Part shown: in pieces, positions 6,213 through 11,688 of the stretch
Layout of the letters: each line of letters begins with the position of its first letter
Position numbering within the stretch: the first letter of the stretch is position 1
The notes under the pieces: generated by a model
The model's input: only the letters and a program-made list of their open reading frames with translations
Databases searched by the model: none
Told to the model about the DNA's origin: nothing
Program-made: the position numbers and the translations under genes
Assembly: GCA_019419725.1 (NCBI GenBank)
Contig: DXZL01000035.1
Location: 1 to 12,937 of the forward strand
DNA: 12,937 nucleotides
Direction: 5' to 3'
Source: Veillonella sp.
Lineage (GTDB): Bacteria > Bacillota > Negativicutes > Veillonellales > Veillonellaceae

Positions 6213-7448
6213 ATGAAATTTGGTTTACTTGGCCGTACGTTGGGCCATAGCTTCTCTCCTCGCATTCATAGTGCATTAGGGAATACAAATTACGAATTAT
6301 TTGAGCGAGAACCAAGCCAATTACAAGAGTTCTTCGCTGATCCAGAATTACAAGGCATTAACATTACAATTCCTTACAAGGTAAATGCCCTTGAAACTTG
6401 TGATGTTGTGGATCCTCGTGCAGAACGCATCGGTTGTGTAAATACAATGGTTCGCAAGGATGGCAAATGGTACGGCTATAATACAGACTACGATGGTTTT
6501 GTATTTACCCTACAACATGCAGGCATCGATGTAGCTGGCAAGGAATGTATCATTCTTGGCGATGGTGCTTCCTCTGCTACCGTTCACGTAGCCCTCGAAG
6601 ATTTAGGCGCTAAAAATATCGTCCATTTATCTCGCAAAACGGCTCCATTCTATGGTGATGCGCCAAACTATTATGAAACAGCTCAGATTATTATTAACTG
6701 CACCCCTATCGGCATGTATCCTCATAATCCAGCCAATCTCATCGATATTACGCAGTTTTCTAAATTGGAAGGCGTTGTAGACCTCATCTACAATCCACGC
6801 CGTACGATTTTACTATTACAAGCAGAAATGATGGAAATTCCTCATTGTGATGGCTTGCCATTCCTTGTAGCCCAAGGCGTTGAGGCGGCTAACCATTTCC
6901 AAGGTGAAAGCTTTGGCACGAAAGAAATCGAGCAAATCTTGCGCGATATGCGACGTGAAAAGGAAAATATCATCCTTATCGGTATGCCTGGTATAGGAAA
7001 AACAACAGTTGGTAAAGCCCTTGGCGAAGAAATGGGCCGTACTTGCGTTGATGTAGATCAAGAGCTAGAAAAAGCAATTGGTGACATTTCCACATATATT
7101 ACGGAACAAGGGGAACCAGCGTTCCGCGAAAAAGAAGCTGAAATGATTGCAAAACTCGGCACTCAAACTGGCCTTGTGATCTCCACTGGTGGTGGCTGTG
7201 TAACAGTGCCTAAAAACTTCGCACACCTACGCCAAAATGGTCGTATCTACCAATTAACGCAACCGGTAGAAAACCTATCTACCACTGGCCGCGTACTCTC
7301 TAGCGGTGGTCTAGACCGTTTACGCGAACTCGAAGAAATTCGTACACCAATGTATGAAAGCTTTGCACAATGTATCGTGGAACATCATCGCAATGCTCCA
7401 GAAACAGTAGCAGCTATCCTAGAAGACTTCGAAGCAAACCTATTATAA
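6213..7448 (+). CDS. aroE-aroK: Fused shikimate dehydrogenase-shikimate kinase
   Basis: One 411-residue polypeptide appears to carry two pathway steps: NADPH-dependent reduction of 3-dehydroshikimate (residues about 1-245) and ATP-dependent phosphorylation of shikimate (about 251-411). The AroE part shows GHSFSP (S13, S15), TIPYK (K56), CVNT (N77), NTDYDG (D92), the dinucleotide loop GDGASSA (116-122), NCTPIGM and the late Gln in LVAQG (Q221). The AroK part has a Walker A loop GMPGIGKTT (257-265), VDVD (D280, D282), R305 in FREKE, GGG (326-328) and R360 and R377 as likely lid and substrate arginines. The join is a short charged linker (RDMRREKEN) with no stop or frameshift, so it is a genuine single frame. 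The start at 6213 follows AGGAGG at 6203-6208; the frame extends upstream to 6156, but only into the hairpin. It is the last gene of the operon. Confidence 0.93.
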   Translation: MKFGLLGRTLGHSFSPRIHSALGNTNYELFEREPSQLQEFFADPELQGINITIPYKVNALETCDVVDPRAERIGCVNTMVRKDGKWYGYNTDYDGFVFTLQHAGIDVAGKECIILGDGASSATVHVALEDLGAKNIVHLSRKTAPFYGDAPNYYETAQIIINCTPIGMYPHNPANLIDITQFSKLEGVVDLIYNPRRTILLLQAEMMEIPHCDGLPFLVAQGVEAANHFQGESFGTKEIEQILRDMRREKENIILIGMPGIGKTTVGKALGEEMGRTCVDVDQELEKAIGDISTYITEQGEPAFREKEAEMIAKLGTQTGLVISTGGGCVTVPKNFAHLRQNGRIYQLTQPVENLSTTGRVLSSGGLDRLRELEEIRTPMYESFAQCIVEHHRNAPETVAAILEDFEANLL

Positions 7449-7458
7449 TCGTTTGTAT

Positions 7459-7555
7459 AGCGTATTTATAAAACGCTTCACAAATAAATCAGTAAGAGCA
7501 TCTATATCTGTATTTCTAGATAAAACTAAAACGCATATCATAATACCTATGATAT
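7459..7555 (+). other. 3' untranslated region of the aro operon with two hairpins
   Basis: The 310 bases between aroE-aroK and the antitoxin gene hold no gene. Two inverted repeats precede the main terminator: AGCGT/ACGCT (7459-7463 with 7473-7477) and ATATCATA/TATGATAT (7535-7542 with 7548-7555, 5-base spacer). They may stabilise the 3' end of the message. Nothing else recognisable was found between 7449 and 7560. Confidence 0.35.
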
Positions 7556-7561
7556 AAACTG

Positions 7562-7600
7562 AAAAGCAGTAGCTATCCTATGGATAACTACTGCTTTTTT
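7562..7600 (+). terminator. Rho-independent terminator of the aro operon
   Basis: GCAGTAG (7566-7572) pairs with CTACTGC (7588-7594), and TATCC (7574-7578) with GGATA (7582-7586), with one C-A mismatch between the helices and a 3-base loop. Four A's precede the stem and six T's follow (7595-7600). It lies 113 bases after the aroE-aroK stop and is the natural operon end. Confidence 0.9.
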
Positions 7601-7624
7601 ATTTCCCCTATGTATTATATATAT

Positions 7625-7699
7625 TTGTAGAAAACCATATTTGCAATTACAATGTAATTACAAACAGAATTGATTAACGTAAATACCTTTTAATATAAA
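7625..7699 (+). promoter_or_regulatory. Promoter and palindromic operator of the toxin-antitoxin module
   Basis: TTTGCAATTACA (7640-7651) and TGTAATTACAAA (7653-7664) form a 12-bp inverted repeat with one mismatch around a single central base. Two promoters can be read: TTGTAG (7625-7630) with TACAAT (7648-7653) at 17-bp spacing, whose -10 lies inside the palindrome, and TTGATT (7670-7675) with TATAAA (7694-7699) at 18-bp spacing just downstream. Antitoxins with ribbon-helix-helix domains usually repress their own promoter through such a site, so autoregulation is the likely role. Which promoter is used is not known. Confidence 0.65.
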
Positions 7700-7758
7700 A
7701 TCAACAATATGATCAACGAATTACAGTCACAAGCCAAAAGAATACTAGGAGAGATACT

Positions 7759-8376
7759 ATGAAAACCTTAAACCTACAAGTCCGCATCAACGAAGAGCTA
7801 AAACAGGAAGTATCTAGCATATTAAAGGCACAGGGCCTATCCTATACATCCATGCTAGACGCACTATTTCGTCAAATTATAAAAGAACGTCGCATTCCTT
7901 TCGCTATTGCTTTACCAACAACACCTATAGACGAAACACCAACGCCAAGTACACTCAACAATGACGGCACCTACGAACACCCCCGAACAACATTAAAGGC
8001 CTCAGATACTATAAATACATACGGAACATCAACAGCAAACGAAATAGAAATATCCTTTGATAAAATTGATAAAACAGGCATACTCAACATCCGTATTAAT
8101 CCTAAAGTTAAGACACTAACAACAGCTATCTTAAAAGAAATGGGATTAACTATATCATTATTGATTACACTAATTTCCAAACAAATACAATTTTCAAAAG
8201 CAATTCCTAAGTCAGTAAACAAGCCTATCGCTTGTGACTCTATGAATGCAGACTTTCTTACCGACGAAGAAATCGATCAACTACTAGAGTTGTCATATAT
8301 AGATATGGAACAAGGTAATGTAACTCCTTTAGAAGATGTTATTTCTGAATTAAAGAAAGAAGGTCTTCTCTTATGA
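7759..8376 (+). CDS. Antitoxin with two tandem RelB/DinJ-like domains
   Basis: The 205-residue protein is about twice the length of a typical RelB/DinJ antitoxin. Residues 6-50 and 109-153 align without gaps over 45 positions with about 14 identities (shared R-I-N, I-L-K, G-L, Q-I and I-P). Both read as the strand-helix-helix of a MetJ/Arc-type ribbon-helix-helix fold, so one chain may supply both halves of a DNA-binding unit. A polar Thr/Pro/Asn-rich linker (about 51-105) joins them. The tail (about 162-205) is acidic and helical (LTDEEIDQLLEL, then EQGNVTPLEDVISELKKEG), like the toxin-neutralising tail of this class. The ribosome binding site AGGAGAG (7747-7753) fixes the start. The stop overlaps the toxin start (ATGA at 8373-8376). 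Composition is more A+T-rich than the aro genes, consistent with acquisition by transfer. The family call is from pattern only. Confidence 0.8.
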   Translation: MKTLNLQVRINEELKQEVSSILKAQGLSYTSMLDALFRQIIKERRIPFAIALPTTPIDETPTPSTLNNDGTYEHPRTTLKASDTINTYGTSTANEIEISFDKIDKTGILNIRINPKVKTLTTAILKEMGLTISLLITLISKQIQFSKAIPKSVNKPIACDSMNADFLTDEEIDQLLELSYIDMEQGNVTPLEDVISELKKEGLLL

Positions 8377-8663
8377 TACATAAGATTTTACTGTCTAAAA
8401 TCGCTAAGAAAGACCTACGAAATATACTATTATCTCTAAAAGAAAAAACAGAAGATTTAAACCTTATTCTTCAACATCAATCAGAAATCATTGATAATGC
8501 ATTCTCGCTTGATATTTTTCCTGAAAGGTATCCTTTATATTACGGAAAATACAATAAGCAAAATTTCCGAAAAATGGTCACAAAACATTATATTATCTTA
8601 TATTCTATAAAAAATAAAACAGTAATAATTAATAAAATACTAGCGCAAGGTATGAACATATAA
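8373..8663 (+). CDS. RelE/ParE-family toxin
   Basis: A small basic 96-residue protein partnered with the preceding antitoxin by a 4-base overlap. The pattern fits the RelE/ParE superfamily: a start of the form LLSKIAKKDLRNIL, a helical first half, FPERYPLYYG in the middle, then RKMVTKHYIILYSI and a final beta strand IINKILAQGMN. Members act either as ribosome-dependent mRNA nucleases (RelE/YafQ) or as gyrase inhibitors (ParE). The sequence does not decide, but a RelB/DinJ-like partner tends to go with the nuclease group. A weak ribosome binding site (GAAGG at 8359-8363) lies within the antitoxin gene, so translation is probably coupled. A bidirectional terminator begins at its stop codon. The gene is complete and A+T-rich. 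Confidence 0.8.
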   Translation: MIHKILLSKIAKKDLRNILLSLKEKTEDLNLILQHQSEIIDNAFSLDIFPERYPLYYGKYNKQNFRKMVTKHYIILYSIKNKTVIINKILAQGMNI

Positions 8664-8689
8664 AAAAGTCGGCTTTCGCCGACTTTTTA
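8662..8689. terminator. Bidirectional terminator between the toxin gene and aroD
   Basis: GTCGGC (8668-8673) pairs with GCCGAC (8678-8683) across a 4-base loop, flanked by six A's on the left and five T's on the right. It therefore works as a rho-independent terminator in both directions. Read on the minus strand the loop is GAAA, a stable tetraloop. It overlaps the toxin stop codon on one side and the aroD stop codon (8687-8689) on the other, so the two converging genes share it. Confidence 0.92.
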
Positions 8690-9481
8690 ATGTACTTTTA
8701 TGCGTTTATGTTGTTGTTCATCAAATACGCCATCTACGTCGATGGTATCTAGAATTCGTTTTAGTTCATGCACATCGATTTGGCCTGGTGCAGATGCTTT
8801 ACCTGCAGAGGCAAAGGTCATAGCATTGCCGAATAGAGCACCTGCAGCACGTGTAACAGCACCTAGTGGGCCCATAGCCATCGTAATGATTGGATCTGAT
8901 GGATATAAAGCTTTCACTTCAGCCGTCGCTTCGAGGAGTGTAAGAACATCGCCTGTTGTATGCGGCATAACGGCCATCTTTGGCACGTCTGCTAAGAACT
9001 CTTTCATTTGAATAAGTCGATTTACAATGACCTCATGACTTGGTGTACCATGGAAATCATGGTTACTCATGATAATCGTAATACCATGTACCTTGGCAAA
9101 CTCAATGGTTTTGAGCATTCTATCTTGATCAAAAAAGAGTTCAATGTCGATAGCATCTACTAAACCTGTAGGAATAATACGCTCTAACATTGTGAAGTAG
9201 TCTTGTGAGGAAATAGATTTCTCCCCGCCTTCACCCTTTGTGCGCCATGTAAATAACAAGGCACGACCTTTTAATTGAGGTTTGATGAGCATTAACAGTT
9301 CAATAATAGCGTCAATGGAGTGGGCCCGCTCGTAATAGTCAATACGTAGCTCCACTACATGACACTGTGTATTACATGCAACCGCAGTGGCATCTAAAAT
9401 TTCTTTCATTGTTGTGCCTACAATAGGCACACATATCTTTGTACCCTTTTCGCCGAGTACAGTATGACCGATACGGACCAT
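8687..9481 (-). CDS. aroD: 3-Dehydroquinate dehydratase, type I
   Basis: Catalyses the third step of the shikimate pathway, dehydration of 3-dehydroquinate to 3-dehydroshikimate, through a Schiff base to lysine. The 264-residue product shows the type I features: VELRIDYYE near 43-51, TWRTKGEGG (78-86), SNHDFHGTP with H141, K168 in PKMAVMP as the Schiff-base lysine, R211 in the GPLGAVTR block, and APGQ with Q234. These match the known H143, K170, R213 and Q236 of the Salmonella-type enzyme. The start at 9481 is set by AAAGGAG five bases upstream on the minus strand; the frame runs on to an ATG at 9514, upstream of that site. It supplies the one common step missing from the + strand operon, but is transcribed convergently with the toxin gene from its own promoter. 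Confidence 0.95.
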   Translation of the reverse strand: MVRIGHTVLGEKGTKICVPIVGTTMKEILDATAVACNTQCHVVELRIDYYERAHSIDAIIELLMLIKPQLKGRALLFTWRTKGEGGEKSISSQDYFTMLERIIPTGLVDAIDIELFFDQDRMLKTIEFAKVHGITIIMSNHDFHGTPSHEVIVNRLIQMKEFLADVPKMAVMPHTTGDVLTLLEATAEVKALYPSDPIITMAMGPLGAVTRAAGALFGNAMTFASAGKASAPGQIDVHELKRILDTIDVDGVFDEQQHKRIKVH

Positions 9482-9532
9482 AATAACTCCTTTCCGTCCC
9501 ACAGGGTGAGACAAATGACTTACCTTAAACTA

Positions 9533-9561
9533 ACTATATACCAATATTTTGGTAAAAGCAA
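9533..9561 (-). promoter_or_regulatory. Candidate aroD promoter with palindrome in its spacer
   Basis: On the minus strand TTGCTT (9556-9561) and TATAGT (9533-9538) are separated by exactly 17 bases. The spacer is almost filled by a perfect palindrome, TACCAA-TATT-TTGGTA (9539-9554). A protein bound there could repress or remodel the promoter, so aroD may be controlled separately from the attenuated operon. The bound regulator is unknown. Confidence 0.5.
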
Positions 9562-9585
9562 TCAATCCGGCTATATTGGATTGCT
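9557..9585. repeat. Inverted repeat upstream of aroD
   Basis: AGCAATC (9557-9563) and GATTGCT (9579-9585) form a 7-bp inverted repeat; CAATCC/GGATTG inside it gives an alternative register. It overlaps the candidate -35 of aroD. It could be a second binding site. Nothing indicates termination, as there is no T-run. Confidence 0.35.
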
Positions 9586-9592
9586 ATTCACA

Positions 9593-9754
9593 AAAACCGT
9601 ATGAAAGCCAGTTATTATGCACTAAAACCGTATTCTTAGATTAACGATTAACATAATTTTTTGTTATATCCTATTTTCACGGTCTTATTAAAATTGGTCA
9701 TATTATTCAATCCTAATGAGTATATCTAATCTATCTAAATAATCTGTCTAAATA
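9593..9754. repeat. Short direct repeats in the aroD-MFS gap
   Basis: The gap from 9482 to 9795 holds no gene that I can support. Besides the aroD promoter it contains AAAACCGTAT twice (9593-9602 and 9624-9633, 31 bases apart, about three helical turns), GATTAAC twice in tandem (9639-9645 and 9646-9652), and a 13-base unit ATCTATCTAAATA repeated in tandem with one change (9729-9741 and 9742-9754). The first pair lies upstream of the aroD promoter and could bind a regulator. The others may be chance in A+T-rich DNA. Confidence 0.4.
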
Positions 9755-9788
9755 AAAACTCCACACATACTCGTGTGGAGCTTTCTTT
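9754..9788 (-). terminator. Rho-independent terminator of the MFS gene
   Basis: CTCCACAC (9759-9766) and GTGTGGAG (9773-9780) form a perfect 8-bp stem with a 6-base loop. On the minus strand it is followed by TTTTT (complement of 9754-9758), right after the MFS stop codon at 9796. The + strand side has CTTTCTTTT, so it may also work weakly in the other direction. Confidence 0.85.
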
Positions 9789-9795
9789 TATAGTA

Positions 9796-11028
9796 TTATT
9801 CGTGCTTGGCAGATAGTTTTCTAGATTGGAATGCCATATATAACAATAACAAGCCTGTAATACTAAATACATAGGATATACCTATATAGGTGGATACAAT
9901 ACTGGCAAATACTGGTCCTACCATAGACCCAAATTGTTGGGCTGTTGTTGTCATACCAAACATGCGACCTCTAAAGCTTGGATCCGTATTGAGTGTTACA
10001 GCAGCACTCAAGGATGGGTTGATGCCTACGATACAAGAACCTATTAAGACTTGTAAAATACCAAACCACCAAATGCCCACTGGCAAGCTTTGAAGTAAGA
10101 GGACGATGCCACTCCCCATCATACAGTAGGATATGGTCTTAAAGTAGCCACGGCGTTCACCAAGGCGAACCCATAGGTTAGTCGTCAAGGATCCTGCTAA
10201 GCCGCCGATACTAAGGATTGTACCAGAGATCATAGCCGCCCCTTCCATGGTACCTTGCATATCCCCGACATAGAGGGCCAAGATAGGTTGCAACATCATG
10301 ATAGCACATTGCATAAAGAAGAAAATCCAAAGCAATCGTACTAATACTGGCTGTTGTTGAACAGCTTTAAAGTCTTCACGTAGCGATGTAGATTTAGTAG
10401 GTTGAGCCGGCTGTTCCTTTCCATCAGCACCTTTAGCATGTAATTTTGGTTCTTTCACAAAGAACAATACCGCCAATGTGGCAATAAATACAGCGATACC
10501 AGATACATAAAACACAGGGCGCATGCCTACTACACTTTCAACGGCGCCACCTAAAAATGGACCGATGACATTACCCAAGATAAGCCCCGTTTGGAAGATG
10601 CCTAAAGCCCTACCGACCTGTTTCTCATCAACACTGAGGGACACCATAGTCATTGCCGCTGGATAGAACCCATTGGCAAAACCAACGAGCGCACGGCCCA
10701 TGAGTAGTTGATATTGGTCTGTAACTAAACCAATTAATACATAACAAATGGCAATGGCAAAGCCGGCGCGCAAAGCCATCCGTTTTTTACCTTTATTATC
10801 CGCAATCTTCCCCCATATAGGAGCCATAATGCCGGCGATGAGGAAGGTAATACCGAAAACGAGGCCTGACCAAAGTGCTACATCAGCCTTTGGCACTCCT
10901 AACTCTAAAAGGTAGATAGGCAAAAACGGAATGATCATGGTGTAACATATAGCCAGTACCGTCATGGCAGCTGTAATAATCCATACATTGCGCATACCAC
11001 CACGAGCATCATATGCAGTTGTGCTCAT
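9796..11028 (-). CDS. MFS transporter, DHA1-type drug:H+ antiporter-like
   Basis: A complete 410-residue inner-membrane protein with about 12 hydrophobic segments and a polar central loop (KEPKLHAKGADGKEQ and following). MFS motif A is clear at 73-84 (GKIADNKGKKRM). The antiporter signature, motif C, is in GIFQTGLILGNVIGPFLGG, which fits G-x8-G-x3-GP-x2-GG. These two together point to proton-driven export of small molecules, in the style of MdtG/BmrA-like efflux pumps. The substrate cannot be read from sequence. The start at 11028 follows AGGAGG on the minus strand with 6-base spacing. A large inverted repeat lies just upstream, and an Rrf2 regulator is the next gene upstream on the same strand, which suggests regulated expression. 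Confidence 0.88.
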   Translation of the reverse strand: MSTTAYDARGGMRNVWIITAAMTVLAICYTMIIPFLPIYLLELGVPKADVALWSGLVFGITFLIAGIMAPIWGKIADNKGKKRMALRAGFAIAICYVLIGLVTDQYQLLMGRALVGFANGFYPAAMTMVSLSVDEKQVGRALGIFQTGLILGNVIGPFLGGAVESVVGMRPVFYVSGIAVFIATLAVLFFVKEPKLHAKGADGKEQPAQPTKSTSLREDFKAVQQQPVLVRLLWIFFFMQCAIMMLQPILALYVGDMQGTMEGAAMISGTILSIGGLAGSLTTNLWVRLGERRGYFKTISYCMMGSGIVLLLQSLPVGIWWFGILQVLIGSCIVGINPSLSAAVTLNTDPSFRGRMFGMTTTAQQFGSMVGPVFASIVSTYIGISYVFSITGLLLLYMAFQSRKLSAKHE

Positions 11029-11045
11029 CCTTTGCCTCCTTTCAT

Positions 11046-11079
11046 ATATAAAAGTATATATAGCAATATACTTTTATAT
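11046..11079. repeat. Perfect 14-bp inverted repeat before the MFS gene
   Basis: ATATAAAAGTATAT (11046-11059) and ATATACTTTTATAT (11066-11079) are perfectly inverted around a 6-base spacer. The repeat ends a few bases before the MFS ribosome binding site. It may be an operator for a dimeric repressor overlapping the MFS promoter, with the neighbouring Rrf2 protein a candidate, or an RNA hairpin limiting translation. It has no T-run placing it as a terminator. Confidence 0.6.
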
Positions 11080-11085
11080 TCTATA

Positions 11086-11116
11086 TAAATAAGAGCCGCA
11101 TATAAAACGCGACTCT
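11086..11116 (-). terminator. Probable weak terminator of the Rrf2 regulator gene
   Basis: Read on the minus strand, AGAGTCGC (complement of 11109-11116) pairs with GCGGCTCT (complement of 11092-11099) over 8 bp including one G-U, then TATTTATA follows. It lies six bases after the regulator stop codon. The U-tract is interrupted, so read-through into the MFS gene is possible. Confidence 0.5.
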
Positions 11117-11121
11117 CTCAT

Positions 11122-11541
11122 TTATTCCGTTGGAAATTTGTGATCCATTACATCTTGTAAGGATACGCGTTCCATAACGTGACGGAATTCATCTTGCAAG
11201 TACTGCCACAAAGGAGCAGTCAAGCAATCATTAAACATAGGACATGGCTCAACATCATCTTCTAAACAAGATACGAGAGCAATGGAGTCCTCTGCAGCAT
11301 ATAAAATTTCATATACATTGTATTCAGCAGGCGATTTCACCAAGCGATATCCACCGTATTTACCACGGCCACTTTTAACGAGGCCAGCGGAGGATAAGCG
11401 AGATACAATCCCCTCTAAGTATTTATCGGAAAATCCTTGGCGTTCAGCAATTTCACGAATTGGTACATTTTTTTCTACCCCGTGCTCTGCAATATCAGCC
11501 AATATCCGTAGAGCATAACGCCCTTTAGTAGATATTTTCAT
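11122..11541 (-). CDS. Rrf2-family transcriptional regulator with three-cysteine cluster motif
   Basis: A 139-residue protein with the Rrf2 layout. It opens MKISTKGRYALRIL, a winged helix-turn-helix covers about 1-70 (PIREIAERQGFSDKYLEGIV, then GLVKSGRGKYGGYRL), and a dimerisation helix lies at the C-terminus. Cysteines C92, C100 and C106 (C-x7-C-x5-C) occupy the position where IscR, NsrR and RirA bind an iron-sulfur cluster, so it may sense iron, cluster status, NO or oxidative stress. CymR-like sulfur regulators lack this full set. Which of these it resembles most cannot be settled here. The start follows AGAGG (minus strand, 11549-11553) with 7-base spacing. No iscS, iscU or cys genes are adjacent; its neighbours are an MFS pump downstream and a purine permease diverging upstream. 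Confidence 0.88.
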   Translation of the reverse strand: MKISTKGRYALRILADIAEHGVEKNVPIREIAERQGFSDKYLEGIVSRLSSAGLVKSGRGKYGGYRLVKSPAEYNVYEILYAAEDSIALVSCLEDDVEPCPMFNDCLTAPLWQYLQDEFRHVMERVSLQDVMDHKFPTE

Positions 11542-11688
11542 AAGTTAACCTCTAAATCATTCATAATATATTTATAGTATATCATAAATTCATACAAAAA
11601 ATGGTGGGAAATATGGTACACTATACATATATCGAAATATTTTCATTCAGATATAATTTTTAATTTCATATCGGGAGGGTGTTATCTA
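11542..11688. promoter_or_regulatory. Divergent intergenic region between the Rrf2 and permease genes
   Basis: This A+T-rich stretch must hold the promoters of both flanking genes. TATAAT at 11652-11657 is a good -10 for the permease, though no clear -35 is visible 16-18 bases upstream. An imperfect dyad, ATATCGAA (11630-11637) facing TTCAGATAT (11646-11654), overlaps that -10. For the regulator several TATA-like hexamers near 11565-11580 are possible, but none is convincing. No purine riboswitch core was recognised. Confidence 0.4.

Noticed and set aside
7640..7664. Palindrome before the antitoxin as an insertion-sequence end or attachment site
   Set aside because: No target-site duplication, transposase or integrase is present. 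Its position over the promoter fits an autoregulatory operator.
8700..9011. Plus-strand reading frame opposite aroD
   Set aside because: The minus strand encodes a complete type I dehydroquinate dehydratase with all catalytic residues; this frame is a shadow.
9593..9754. Repeats in the aroD-MFS gap as a CRISPR array
   Set aside because: The repeats are only 7-13 bases, of different sequences, with at most two copies each and no regular spacers.
11580..11688. Possible purine riboswitch or PurR box before the purine permease
   Set aside because: I found neither the conserved loop sequences of the purine riboswitch nor a terminator-type expression platform. The CGAA-containing dyad is too imperfect to call a PurBox.
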